From assembly GCA_934465295.1 (NCBI GenBank), contig CAKSKU010000006.1, forward strand, positions 62,001-126,000: a stretch of DNA of 64,000 bases, given 5' to 3'. The translations under genes were made by a program, and so were the position numbers. The stretch comes from an uncultured Oscillospiraceae bacterium. Its GTDB lineage: Bacteria; Bacillota; Clostridia; Oscillospirales; Ruminococcaceae. The notes beneath the pieces are model-generated. The model saw only the letters and a program-made list of their open reading frames with translations. It searched no databases and had not been told where the DNA came from. Positions 43,718 to 53,078 of this stretch are shown here, piece after piece (within the stretch, counting starts at the first letter, position 1; every line of letters starts with the position of its first letter).

Positions 43718-45256
43718 ATGAGCGAAGAAAAAAACAATGTTACAGCTTCCGCAGAAGCAAAAGCTGCGAAGCCTAAGAAGCCATTCAATTCAAAGAAGCT
43801 GAAATACGGCTCTGCCGCAACTGCGATCACGGTCATCGTTATCGCACTCGTAGTTCTTGTGAACGTTATCGTTACCTTGGTGGGAAAGAGAACCGACCTC
43901 ACGATCGACCTTACCTCCAAGGGCAACTTTGAAATTTCGCAGGAATCCATAGACTATATCAACAGCCTTTCCGAACCCGTTGAGATCGTAACAATGACCG
44001 ATGAGGACACTTTCCGTGATGCAGGCAATGTTTACTATACTCAGGCTTATGAGGTGCTGAAAAAATATGCCCTCAACAGTGATAAGGTAACGGTAAAGTT
44101 CGTTGATATGACCGCTGACCCGACATACGCAAACAAGTATTCTGAAATTTACAAGGGTACAATTGCTGCAAACAACATCGTTGTTACATCGGGCAGCCGC
44201 ATCAAGGTTCTGACAGTAAACGACCTTTTCAACACAGAACTTAACTATCAGACATTCTCCTACAACATCGTTTCCTCCAAGGCGGAGCAGGCACTTACAT
44301 CGGCAATTATGTATGTTACCGACCCTGCACCCAAGACAGCTGCAATTATGGACACTGGCGAGACTGATGTTTCCAACGATTCTATCCGCTCGCTCCTCGA
44401 AGATGACGGTTTTGATGTTTCCGAGTTCGACCCGAACGGCGAGGAGTTCCCTTATGACGCAGACGTTATGGTAATAAACGCTCCGATAAACGACCTTTCC
44501 GAGGAAGTTATCACAAAGCTTTACAACTACCTTGAAAATGACGGCAACTACGGCAGAAACCTCATCTACCTTGCAAGCTATTCTCAGAAAGCAACAAAGA
44601 ACATTGACGCTTTCCTCGCAGAATGGGGAATTGAAGTCGGCAGCGGCGTTGTCGGCGACCAGAACACTTCCAACCTTGCAAGCACTTCAACATTCTATGC
44701 TATCCGTAATTTCATAGAGGAAAATGACTACTCGGGCAATGTTGCGCAGCCCGATCTCCCTGTGGTTTCCTACTTTGCACGTCCTGTAAATATCCTCTTT
44801 GAATCAAGCGGAAACGTCACGACTCATTCGCTCCTCAAAACAGCGGATACCGCTTTCGTTCTTACAGATGAAATGCAGGAGGCTGCACAGAACGGCGAAG
44901 AACCCGATGTTGTGAACGGCAGCTTCAACACTATCGCCCTCGGCAGCAAGTACACTTTTGATAAGGACAACAACACTCTTACATCGAATCTCCTTGTATT
45001 CGGTTCGTCTGCAATGCTTGATTCCTCTATCACAAGCACTTCCTACTACAACAACGGCGACTACTTCGTTTCGATCCTTAACACTATGACGGGCAAGAAC
45101 GGCGGCATCTCCATCGTTGCAAAGGATCTCACGGCAGCAACATTTGATACAACTGCTGCAAAGGCAAACGCTGCATTCTGGGTATTCGTTATACTTCTCC
45201 CTGCGGCTATCCTTATCACAGGTATCGTTATATGGCTCAAAAGGAGACATAAGTAA
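43718..45256 (+). CDS. GldG-like extracytoplasmic ABC transporter subunit
   Basis: 512 residues with one N-terminal helix (AATAITVIVIALVVLVNVIV) and one C-terminal helix (AFWVFVILLPAAILITGIVI). The extracytoplasmic part has IDLTSKGNFEIS and a DUF4350/GldG domain (IMDTGETDVSN, VMVINAP). In this family the protein works with GldA/F. Only partial overlap with the gliding system is expected in a Firmicute, so the role is probably export or envelope-related. Confidence 0.85.
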   Translation: MSEEKNNVTASAEAKAAKPKKPFNSKKLKYGSAATAITVIVIALVVLVNVIVTLVGKRTDLTIDLTSKGNFEISQESIDYINSLSEPVEIVTMTDEDTFRDAGNVYYTQAYEVLKKYALNSDKVTVKFVDMTADPTYANKYSEIYKGTIAANNIVVTSGSRIKVLTVNDLFNTELNYQTFSYNIVSSKAEQALTSAIMYVTDPAPKTAAIMDTGETDVSNDSIRSLLEDDGFDVSEFDPNGEEFPYDADVMVINAPINDLSEEVITKLYNYLENDGNYGRNLIYLASYSQKATKNIDAFLAEWGIEVGSGVVGDQNTSNLASTSTFYAIRNFIEENDYSGNVAQPDLPVVSYFARPVNILFESSGNVTTHSLLKTADTAFVLTDEMQEAAQNGEEPDVVNGSFNTIALGSKYTFDKDNNTLTSNLLVFGSSAMLDSSITSTSYYNNGDYFVSILNTMTGKNGGISIVAKDLTAATFDTTAAKANAAFWVFVILLPAAILITGIVIWLKRRHK

Positions 45257-46704
45257 TGAAGTCGAAGATAAAATTTATCATTATTGCGGCAGTTATCCTG
45301 CTCGGTCTCGGCGGAGTTACGGCGTTTCTTCTGCTCACATCGCCTGCCGAGGAATATGAGGACGAGGAAGAGACCGTCGTAGAATCAAGCCTTATCTATG
45401 ACAAAGACCCTGCCGATATTGAAATTCTCGAAATCACAAACGAGTACGGCTCTTACAAGATAAACAGAGTTACAAGCGGCGATTACAGTATGTGGACTAT
45501 CGTTGACTATATCTTAGCACCGATAAGCGACACATTCATCAATAACGCCCTCAACGGCGCAGGTACGCTCACCGCACAGAAAACCGTTATGGAAAATGCC
45601 GAGGATATGTCTATCTACGGCTTGGACGAACCGTCTGCGGAATATACGGTCACCTTTGACGATTCGGCAAAGACAACTTACACCGTCAAGATAGGTGATA
45701 AAGTTCCTGCTTCGTCCGTTTACAGCTATATGAGCATCGGCGATGAAAAAACAGTTTACACAGTAAAGGACAGCGCTGTTGCTTTTGCAAAGGAAAACTC
45801 ACGCAACTGTGTAAACAAGGTCGTTTTCACGCAGAAAACAGCCGAGGACGAGAATGACAAGACCGATTATTCTCTCGTGAACAAGCTCACTGTCAGCAGA
45901 AAAGACCTCGATTACGATATTGTTATCAATTATGATACACGTCTTGATGATGAGAACATTATGGTTTCCAACTCGTCCAACTATCGTATGAGCGAACCTG
46001 TTGTTCTCGATATCAACCCCGATAAGGGTTCGGACGTTATGAGCGGAATGTTCGGACTTACAGCTTCCGACTTCGCAGCTATCCGCCCCGAAGAGGACGA
46101 CCTCGCACAGTATGGACTTGACGACCCTCAGCTCGTTGTTACGGCTGACACAAAGAGCGGCGAGTTCACGCTGAAGATAGGCAATAAGGCTGAAAACGGC
46201 GGCTACTACGGTATGGCTTGCGACATTGATATGGTGTATATTTTTGATGAATCGACACTCCCGTGGCTCACAGTTATGCCGCTCGATATCACAACGACAA
46301 TGATAACGAGCCACTATATCTACGGCATCGATTCTATCAGCATCAAGGCTGACAGCGTTGACGTGAAGTTCGATATCAAGGGTTCGGGCGCAGATGATTT
46401 CGGTGTTGAATTGGATGGAAAAGAGCTTGACGCAGATGCTTTCAAGACGCTCTATCAGTTTATTCTCCGTGCGCCGTCAGAGCAGCTTTACTTCGATGAA
46501 GTAAGCGGAACTCCTGCGGCAACCATTGAAATTCTTGCGGAGGACGGCGATGATACTATCGAGTTCTACAACATCGGCGACCGCCGCACGGTCATCGTCC
46601 TCAACGGAAAGCCAAGCTTCACCTGCACAACGGCTTATGTTGAAAGACTTGCCCAGAATGTTCAGAAATACCTGAACGGGGAAGAGATCATCACAAGCTG
46701 GTAA
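45256..46704 (+). CDS. DUF4340 protein of the Gld-type ABC operon
   Basis: 482 residues. An N-terminal membrane anchor (FIIIAAVILLGLGGVTAFLL) then two or three repeats of a DUF4340 domain (YGLDEPSAEYTVTF near 120; YGLDDPQLVVTADT near 285) in the extracytoplasmic space. It regularly follows GldG-like genes and probably completes the complex. ATG overlaps the previous stop by one base. A terminator follows. Confidence 0.85.
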   Translation: MKSKIKFIIIAAVILLGLGGVTAFLLLTSPAEEYEDEEETVVESSLIYDKDPADIEILEITNEYGSYKINRVTSGDYSMWTIVDYILAPISDTFINNALNGAGTLTAQKTVMENAEDMSIYGLDEPSAEYTVTFDDSAKTTYTVKIGDKVPASSVYSYMSIGDEKTVYTVKDSAVAFAKENSRNCVNKVVFTQKTAEDENDKTDYSLVNKLTVSRKDLDYDIVINYDTRLDDENIMVSNSSNYRMSEPVVLDINPDKGSDVMSGMFGLTASDFAAIRPEEDDLAQYGLDDPQLVVTADTKSGEFTLKIGNKAENGGYYGMACDIDMVYIFDESTLPWLTVMPLDITTTMITSHYIYGIDSISIKADSVDVKFDIKGSGADDFGVELDGKELDADAFKTLYQFILRAPSEQLYFDEVSGTPAATIEILAEDGDDTIEFYNIGDRRTVIVLNGKPSFTCTTAYVERLAQNVQKYLNGEEIITSW

Positions 46705-46710
46705 TTTTCT

Positions 46711-46760
46711 GCGGAACAAGCTGCGCAGACAAGTTGTTCTGTGCAGCATCTCCGCTTTTT
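46711..46760 (+). terminator. Terminator of the Gld-type operon
   Basis: GCGGA (46711) pairs with TCCGC (46751-46755). Inside, GCTGCGCAGA pairs with TCTGTGCAGC. TTTTT follows. Confidence 0.75.
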
Positions 46761-46792
46761 GCAAATTTTCTATATTTTTTTAATATTAGCTA

Positions 46793-46821
46793 TTGATTTT
46801 ATTAATATTGTATGATATAAT
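46793..46821 (+). promoter_or_regulatory. Promoter of the 46917 gene
   Basis: TTGATT (46793-46798), 17 nt, TATAAT (46816-46821). A leader of about 90 nt precedes the ATG, with no clear riboswitch fold. Confidence 0.65.
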
Positions 46822-46916
46822 AAATATAGTTAAACGTTTTAGATAAGCTGCGGCTTACTTTTGGTAAAGCTCACAGCGGTTTATGGACATTTCAGTTACA
46901 CAAAGGAGGATCAACA

Positions 46917-47204
46917 ATGGCTGAAAAGAAAGAATTCCTGTCCTATAAAGGACTCCCTCTTGTGAGAAAAGACAACACGATTTACTATGGAAATATGTAT
47001 GATGATTACGTTGTTATGATGGATATTAAGGACAAAGAAAAGGTCGGCGATCTCGAAGTCGCAAAGAAGATCACAGTCTATAAAATGGCTACCGACGAAA
47101 AGCTCAGTCCTATGGAAGCTATCGTTAAAAAGAGCGAGAAAACCAGCCTTTATGAAGCACTCGACATCGCCTATATCTGGCTTTCAAGAGCTTCGGCAGA
47201 ATAA
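46917..47204 (+). CDS. Small conserved-looking cytosolic protein
   Basis: 95 residues, charged, with YKGLPLVRKDNTIYYGNMYD and a helical end rich in Lys, Glu and Ser. No domain recognised. An AAAGGAGG site, its own promoter and terminator mark it as a real single gene, probably highly expressed. Confidence 0.7.
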   Translation: MAEKKEFLSYKGLPLVRKDNTIYYGNMYDDYVVMMDIKDKEKVGDLEVAKKITVYKMATDEKLSPMEAIVKKSEKTSLYEALDIAYIWLSRASAE

Positions 47205-47226
47205 GAACCTTATAAAACAGCAATAT

Positions 47227-47259
47227 GACCGCTTTCCGATGAGAAGGCGGTCTTTTTTT
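47227..47259 (+). terminator. Rho-independent terminator
   Basis: GACCGCTTTC (47227) pairs with GAAGGCGGTC (47243-47252), followed by seven T. Confidence 0.85.
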
Positions 47260-47433
47260 GGCGAATTTACTGCAATGTTAACAGTTTATTAATGAAATTG
47301 GGTTCATTTTGTGATATTATTGTAGTAAGTAGTTACTTTAAAATTATAAAACGTGCTTTTGATGTATTTTTGGCAAGATTTTTTCTTATATGGTTCTTTT
47401 TGAACGGAGAATTTTTGAAGGGAAGTAATATCA

Positions 47434-49374
47434 ATGAGCCAGTCAGCGAAAAAAGAGATAAAGATCGCTGTTGTTTCGGGTGACACGGACAGCATTTACA
47501 CAGGTCCGCTTCTTACAATGCTTTGCACACAATTCAATAAGCTGGGATATCATATCCTATGGTTTCATACGTCATCGATCGAGGGAAGCTTGGGAACACC
47601 GCACGAAGTCGGCGAAAACAATATCTACAACCTTATAAATTATGACGATATCGATGCAATGATAATGCTTACGCTGACGATAAAAAACGACAGCATAAAG
47701 AAGAGCATCGCAAAAAAAGCATTGCTCCACTGCGTTCCAATCATCTCGCTCGATGAATATGTCGACGGGGCGTACAACCTCACCTTTGATTATAACGAAA
47801 GCCTGCGTGAGATAATTGAACACGTTATCGAAGTACACGGCAGGAAAAAGCTTGCGTTTATAAGAGGCGACAGGGACAACGGAGTTTCTGACCAGCGTGA
47901 GGAGATATTCAAGGAGACTCTCAGAGCGCACGGAATGACTCCCGATGAAACGCTTATCGGTTCGGGCTATTTCTGGCACGAAGCCGCTGAGAAAGTCTTT
48001 GAAAAATGGTATAACGACGGAAATATCCCCGATGCGGTCATCTGCGCAAACGATTCTATGGCTATCGGAGTCTGCCGAAAGGCGGCGGAGCTTGGTATAG
48101 CCGTCCCCGACGACCTCATTGTGACGGGTGTTGACGGTATTCCCGAGGCAATGAGCTTTGTCCCGTCGATAACGACCGCACGGACAAATATGAGTATGGC
48201 TGCGGACAGGATCACGGACGCACTCCATAAAATACTGAACGGCGAAACTGCACCCGTCGGCTCTGATACGATAAAAGCGGAGCGAATGTATTCCCAGTCC
48301 TGCGGCTGTAAAGAGCCGTCCGCTCCGAAAGAGCTTAACGATAATATGCATACGCTCTATGACGATGTGAACCGTTTCAAATTCTATGCAAAATCGATCA
48401 TAACGACTGCTGATGAGGTCAAGATCGACCCCGATTTCAGTGTTACCGTCAGAAAAATGGACGTTTTCCTGAAAAAGATATGGACAAAGCATTCTTGGCT
48501 CTGCGTTTGCGATGATTTTTATTCCGAGATAAAGGACAGCGACGACCCGAACAGGGATTACAGCTTTTACAGAACAAAGGGCTATTCCGACAAGATAGGC
48601 TATGGTATAGAGTATGATTTCAATGCGCAGAAATCAGCGATGATGCCCGTATTTGCAACATCGGAGCTTATCCCTGAGCTGAACAGCGTGCTGAAGGAAT
48701 GCCCGAATATAATGTTCCAGCCGATACATTTTCAGGATAAAGCCATCGGCTACCTTGCGGTCGAGTTTACACAGTGCCACGGAAATTACAACGTAATAAA
48801 CACATATGACTGCGGAGTTATCGGACTTGTGCTGGAGAATGCAAGAGTCCGTGCAACGCTTCATACATCGCTTGACAAGCTTGAAGAAATGTATATTCGT
48901 GATCCGCTGACGACGCTGCTGAACAGAAGGGGCTTTTTCAAGTTTGCACAGAAAGCATTCGAGGACTGCCGTGAAAAGGGCAGGGAGTTCATGATGGTCT
49001 CGATCGACCTCAACAAGCTGAAAAACATCAACGACACATACGGTCATGACGAGGGCGATTTTGCGATAAGCTCAATGGCGAAAGCAATATCCGAAGCCGC
49101 CGAGGGCAGACTTTTCACAGCGAGGTTCGGCGGAGACGAGTATGTCGCAGCAGGTATCGCACCGAACGAAAACTATGACAAAGAGTACCTTGCAAAGCTT
49201 GACGAATGCCTTGGCAGGATAAATTCAAGCTCGGGCAAGCAGTACGAGGTCAGCGGAAGCATCGGAGTATATAAAGCTGTCCCGAACGAGACTGACGGAA
49301 TGGACGTATTTATAAAGAAAGCCGACCACCTTATGTATGACGACAAAAAGAGAAGGCGGGCTGAAAGAGAATAG
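47434..49374 (+). CDS. LacI/periplasmic-binding-like sensor fused to GGDEF diguanylate cyclase
   Basis: 646 residues. Residues ~8-285 form a type I periplasmic-binding/LacI C-terminal fold (IAVVSGDTDSIYTGPLL, VICANDSMAIGVCRKAAELG, ARTNMSMAADR). There is no signal peptide and no DNA-binding domain, so it is cytosolic. A GAF-like middle follows (~315-470). The GGDEF domain spans ~485-646 with DPLTTLLNRRGF and FGGDEYVA. It should make cyclic di-GMP in response to a bound sugar-like ligand. It stands between two single-gene units. Confidence 0.9.
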   Translation: MSQSAKKEIKIAVVSGDTDSIYTGPLLTMLCTQFNKLGYHILWFHTSSIEGSLGTPHEVGENNIYNLINYDDIDAMIMLTLTIKNDSIKKSIAKKALLHCVPIISLDEYVDGAYNLTFDYNESLREIIEHVIEVHGRKKLAFIRGDRDNGVSDQREEIFKETLRAHGMTPDETLIGSGYFWHEAAEKVFEKWYNDGNIPDAVICANDSMAIGVCRKAAELGIAVPDDLIVTGVDGIPEAMSFVPSITTARTNMSMAADRITDALHKILNGETAPVGSDTIKAERMYSQSCGCKEPSAPKELNDNMHTLYDDVNRFKFYAKSIITTADEVKIDPDFSVTVRKMDVFLKKIWTKHSWLCVCDDFYSEIKDSDDPNRDYSFYRTKGYSDKIGYGIEYDFNAQKSAMMPVFATSELIPELNSVLKECPNIMFQPIHFQDKAIGYLAVEFTQCHGNYNVINTYDCGVIGLVLENARVRATLHTSLDKLEEMYIRDPLTTLLNRRGFFKFAQKAFEDCREKGREFMMVSIDLNKLKNINDTYGHDEGDFAISSMAKAISEAAEGRLFTARFGGDEYVAAGIAPNENYDKEYLAKLDECLGRINSSSGKQYEVSGSIGVYKAVPNETDGMDVFIKKADHLMYDDKKRRRAERE

Positions 49375-49378
49375 TGCA

Positions 49379-49420
49379 AAAATGCCGGTCAAGCTTGAAT
49401 TTAGCTTGATCGGCATTTTA
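49379..49420. terminator. Bidirectional terminator
   Basis: AATGCCGGTCAAGCT pairs with AGCTTGATCGGCATT around TGAATTT. T tracts on both sides serve the GGDEF gene and the GH26 gene ending at 49435. Confidence 0.85.
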
Positions 49421-49434
49421 TATAACGGTTCAAG

Positions 49435-51099
49435 TTAATTTAGAGGATATGTTTTCAGATCCGGCAGTTCGTCAAGTGTGAGCGTTCTGTCGTTATTGTA
49501 CGCTTTTATCAGCATATCCGTTTCGGTATATTCTTCGTTTAGCATAAAATTCTTCAGCGTGTAAGGTTCTGCCCATGTTCCCCAGAAAAGCCATCTTGCG
49601 TTGTTTTTCATCGTAAGCTCGGGATCCATTACACAGCCGTTTTCCGAAAGTGCAACAAGCTTGCCCTTTGGTGAAGTCTCAACGCACTCGGTGAACGTTC
49701 CGCCGAAGCTTTCATAAACGTGATTTCCTGCGTAGATATCGTAGGAGATTATATCGACCGATTCATCGCCCGGATACCACTCGGGGTCTTGTCCGTTCCA
49801 CATCCATATAAGGTTCGTGAGGTTATGCTCGTTCGTCATTTTGTCGTACATTGTGTTCCAGAGCTTTTTGTAGCTTTCCGGTTCGCAGTTGCCCCACCAG
49901 AACCAGCCTCCTGCCGCTTCGTGGAGAGGTCTCCAGATAACGGGAACTCCCATATCACGCAGCCTTTCGAGCTGATCTGCGATGAGGTCGATGTCGTTCA
50001 TCAGCAGTTCGTAGCCCTCATCATCCTCGCCGTTCATGATTTTATCGAGATCGATATTTGACGCTTCCTTATAGAAGGATTTGTACCAAGGATTGTTCTC
50101 GTCATTCTTTGCGTACTGTTCGGGCGAGCTCCAGTGCCAGCAGAGCTGAACGATGCCGCCTGCATTTTCGTACCAGTCGTAAGCAAATTCAACAGTTCTG
50201 CCGCTTGCACCGTTCTTAACGTTCTGACTTGCATAGTCCATCATATCCAAGCCGAGGACAGCGAACTCCTTGCCCGTTGCCTGCCTTATTCTTGAAAGCT
50301 CGGAGGACTGTCTGCCCTTGTCGGCAAACTGACCGGTCAGCGAATAGTTCCCGTAAACATCGCAGAGAAATTTGTAAAGGCGCTGTGTGTGGTCATCGGC
50401 GTTCGGGTTGGAGAGCGGTTCGGTGATATTGTAAGTATCGTCATTGATAGACGTATTAGCGGTGATGACAAGACTGTCGTAATCGACATAGCCCCACTGC
50501 GGCGAGAGCGTGACAGTGTGTTCGCCCGCTTCAAGGTAGATGCCTTTCATATAAGAATCGTTGACCTCTTCCGAACCATTGGTTTTCACATCTCCCGAGT
50601 GCTTTCCGTCAATGAAAACGTAGTTTACTCTGCCCGTGTCGGGAGTTTTGCAGCGGAAGTCAAGGTCGTACATACCCGAATTTTCAAGTGTTACCTTAAA
50701 AGCTATGCTGTCCGTATCACGGTTGAGTCCCGTTACATATCCGCTTCCCGAAAAGCCGTCAGCTTCTACTGCGCTGCAGCCGCCCGAAAGCTCTGCATTC
50801 TCGGCTTCGAGGACAAGCTCAAAATCGGACGGAACATCGTTCTGCGTGAGCGGATATTTCGTAAGGTCAAGACTGTCATTGAATTCCGTGCGAATTTCTC
50901 CGAAAACTCCAACAATTGCAGGTTCGGAGTTTTCGTCGGTTGTATCTGTTGTGCTTTCGCTGTTTTCGGAAGAAGCTGTCGGTGCTTCGCTTCCTGCGGA
51001 AACGCTGCTGTCATCTGTCTTTTTACAGCTTGCGAAAACGGCTGTGCAGAGGAGTGCGGCAATTGCAGCCGCAGCTATTTTTGATGCATTCAGTTTCAT
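49435..51099 (-). CDS. GH26 beta-mannanase lipoprotein with CBM35-like domain
   Basis: 554 residues. The N-terminus is a lipoprotein signal ending VFASC. A Ser/Thr/Glu linker follows, then a CBM35-like module (~80-205: EAENAELSGG, GYVTGLNRDTDSI). The GH26 catalytic domain (~220-554) has acid/base Glu in RPLHEAAGGWFWWG and nucleophile Glu in LSENGCV. It should hydrolyse beta-1,4-mannan at the cell surface. ATG 51099 has GGAGA at 7 nt; an ATG at 51111 overlaps the smsB stop (TAATG) and is the alternative. It lies directly after smsB, 11 nt apart. Confidence 0.88.
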   Translation of the reverse strand: MKLNASKIAAAAIAALLCTAVFASCKKTDDSSVSAGSEAPTASSENSESTTDTTDENSEPAIVGVFGEIRTEFNDSLDLTKYPLTQNDVPSDFELVLEAENAELSGGCSAVEADGFSGSGYVTGLNRDTDSIAFKVTLENSGMYDLDFRCKTPDTGRVNYVFIDGKHSGDVKTNGSEEVNDSYMKGIYLEAGEHTVTLSPQWGYVDYDSLVITANTSINDDTYNITEPLSNPNADDHTQRLYKFLCDVYGNYSLTGQFADKGRQSSELSRIRQATGKEFAVLGLDMMDYASQNVKNGASGRTVEFAYDWYENAGGIVQLCWHWSSPEQYAKNDENNPWYKSFYKEASNIDLDKIMNGEDDEGYELLMNDIDLIADQLERLRDMGVPVIWRPLHEAAGGWFWWGNCEPESYKKLWNTMYDKMTNEHNLTNLIWMWNGQDPEWYPGDESVDIISYDIYAGNHVYESFGGTFTECVETSPKGKLVALSENGCVMDPELTMKNNARWLFWGTWAEPYTLKNFMLNEEYTETDMLIKAYNNDRTLTLDELPDLKTYPLN

Positions 51100-51110
51100 T
51101 TTTTTCTCCA

Positions 51111-52031
51111 TTATTTCAAGAATCCGTTTACGATCTGAGCCTCGGCTTCGGCTTCGGTAAGTCCAAGTGTCATAAGCTTTATGAGCTGTTCGCCTGCGAT
51201 CTTGCCGATAGCGGCTTCGTGAATGAGCGAAGCGTCGATGTTGTTCGCATCGAGCGCAGGAACGGCGCTTATCTTGGCATTGTCCATGATGATGCCGTCG
51301 CACTCGGTATGACCCGTGCAGGCAGCGTTGCCCTCCAGCTTTGAGTAGAATATCTGGCGAGAATTATCCTTTGCGACCGAGCGTGAAACGATGTCAGCAC
51401 CCGAATTTTCGCCGTTGAGTTCGGTGTTGTAGGTGCTTTCGGCGAACTGGTTGCCGTGGGTCATAAGACGCTCACGGACGATGAGCTTTGCACCCTTGTC
51501 AAGTTTTGCGGTCGTCAGACGCTTGGTCGAGTCAACGCCCTTTATCTGCACCATTTCCATTTCCATATAGCTGTTTTCTTCGAGATAAACTTCGGTCGTG
51601 GGGTTGAGTATGCGCTCGCCCGTGCCGTCACCCTCGCCGTAGTGCTTTTCAACGTATTTTACCTTTGAATTTTTGCCGACAAAGAAACGGTGAACGCCGT
51701 CGTGCTGCGAAGCCTGCGTACCGCAGTTGTGTATACCGCAGCCTGCAACGATAACAACGTCCGAATCCTCGCCGACAAAGAAATCGTTGTAGACAACTTC
51801 CTTTAATCCGCTTTCGCTGATGACAACGGGGATATGAACGCTCTGATTTTTGGTGTGCGGCTTTATTTTAATATCAATGCCCGACTTGTCCGTCTTTGTG
51901 GTGATGTCAATGTCGGCAGTGGTGTTTCGTGCAGCTTTTTCACCGTTTGCACGGATATTGTATGCGCCCTCGGGAACGCCGTGCAGGTCTGCGACTTCTT
52001 CAAGAAGCCTTTTCTGTATCTCATCTAACAT
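51111..52031 (-). CDS. SufB/SufD-like Fe-S scaffold (SmsB type)
   Basis: 306 residues, shorter than SufB (~465) or SufD (~430). The beta-helix core is visible (GIHNCGTQASQHDGVHRFFV, YMEMEMVQIKG, AACTGHTECDGII). This short single SufBD paralogue next to one SufC is the layout described as the minimal SMS (SmsCB) system of anaerobes. It would form a Fe-S scaffold with the ATPase encoded 24 nt upstream. Cys residues in GCGIHNCG and ACTGHTECDG may be ligands. Confidence 0.85.
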   Translation of the reverse strand: MLDEIQKRLLEEVADLHGVPEGAYNIRANGEKAARNTTADIDITTKTDKSGIDIKIKPHTKNQSVHIPVVISESGLKEVVYNDFFVGEDSDVVIVAGCGIHNCGTQASQHDGVHRFFVGKNSKVKYVEKHYGEGDGTGERILNPTTEVYLEENSYMEMEMVQIKGVDSTKRLTTAKLDKGAKLIVRERLMTHGNQFAESTYNTELNGENSGADIVSRSVAKDNSRQIFYSKLEGNAACTGHTECDGIIMDNAKISAVPALDANNIDASLIHEAAIGKIAGEQLIKLMTLGLTEAEAEAQIVNGFLK

Positions 52032-52055
52032 TTTAAACAGTAGCTCCTTTCATTA

Positions 52056-52787
52056 TCAGCCAATAATAGCACGGCATGGATTAATTGCGGAGGATGTTCC
52101 CTGAATTTTCGGGAGAATGTCCTCACGCTTGCCGTAGTGAAGAATTTTTCCGTCCGAGAGAACGGCGATCTCGTCAGCGATGTTGAGTATTCGCTCCTGA
52201 TGCGAGATAACGATGATAGTTTTGGACTTGTCCACGTGCATTTTCTCGAATACTTTTATAAGGTTTGAGAAGCTCCAGAGGTCGATACCTGCTTCGGGTT
52301 CGTCAAAAACGGAGAGCTTCGAGTTTTTCGCAGCTATGCCCGCAATTTCGATACGCTTCATTTCGCCGCCCGAAAGGCTTGCATTGACTTCACGGTCGAT
52401 GTAATCCTTGGCGCAAAGTCCTACCTCGGAAAGATAGGTGCAGGCTTCGGCAACGGTGAGGTTTCGCTTTGCGGCGATTCGCAGCAGGTCGATAATGCGT
52501 ATTCCCTTGAAGCGGACGGGCTGCTGGAAGGCAAAGCCGATGCCAAGGTTCGCACGGTCGGTTATGGACATATCGGTGATGTCCTTGCCGTCAAAAATAA
52601 TGCTGCCCGAGTTCGGCTTTTCGATGCCCATTATGAGCTTTGCGGTGGTGGATTTTCCACCGCCGTTCGGACCTGTTATCGCAAGGAATTTTCCGTCCTC
52701 AACACGCAGACTGAGTTCTTTTATGATCTCCTTTTCGCCGCCTTTTTCCGATTCGGCGGAATAGGAAATGTTTTTAAGTTCAAGCAT
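52056..52787 (-). CDS. SufC-like ATPase (SmsC type)
   Basis: 243 residues. Walker A GPNGGGKST (~39), Q-loop FAFQQPVRFKG, signature LSGGEMKRIEIA, Walker B LSVFDEPEAGID, H-loop VISHQERIL: complete. The Gln-Gln-Pro and EPEAGID forms are typical of SufC/SmsC. It powers the scaffold encoded by the next gene. Start ATG 52787 with a palindrome-containing promoter upstream. Confidence 0.9.
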   Translation of the reverse strand: MLELKNISYSAESEKGGEKEIIKELSLRVEDGKFLAITGPNGGGKSTTAKLIMGIEKPNSGSIIFDGKDITDMSITDRANLGIGFAFQQPVRFKGIRIIDLLRIAAKRNLTVAEACTYLSEVGLCAKDYIDREVNASLSGGEMKRIEIAGIAAKNSKLSVFDEPEAGIDLWSFSNLIKVFEKMHVDKSKTIIVISHQERILNIADEIAVLSDGKILHYGKREDILPKIQGTSSAINPCRAIIG

Positions 52788-52836
52788 TTACAGAATGACC
52801 TCATTTCAATTTTTGATAGATAATTTATGTGATAAT

Positions 52837-52873
52837 ATACAATAATTGTATCATTTTTTGCCTATTATGTCAA
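52837..52873 (-). promoter_or_regulatory. smsC promoter with palindrome
   Basis: On the minus strand TTGACA (52873-52868), 17-nt spacer, TACAAT (52850-52845). The perfect inverted repeat ATACAAT-A-ATTGTAT (52837-52851) covers the -10 box. The -35 is followed by TAATAGG, resembling the half-site at cysK and rrf2. Confidence 0.7.
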
Positions 52874-52993
52874 GTAAATAATACGATAATTAAATATGTC
52901 GGAATTTGATTAGGGGAGAAGTGTAGTTTTTCCGATCCACACGGACATTTTATTTGTATTATACCCGAAATTTTTTGAAATTTTCCCGATTTC

Positions 52994-53022
52994 TTGACAT
53001 TTTGTGTTTAATGTAGTAAAAT
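52994..53022 (+). promoter_or_regulatory. thrH promoter
   Basis: TTGACA (52994-52999), 17 nt, TAAAAT (53017-53022), 57 nt before the ATG. Confidence 0.7.
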
Positions 53023-53078
53023 ATATTCAGATAATGCCGAGTATAACGGCAAAGTTGATTCTGAAAGGAAGTTTTAAT

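Noticed and set aside
51100..51303. Extended N-terminus of the GH26 frame into smsB
   Set aside because: The lipoprotein signal peptide starts at 51099 (or 51111); the extension is basic noise inside smsB.
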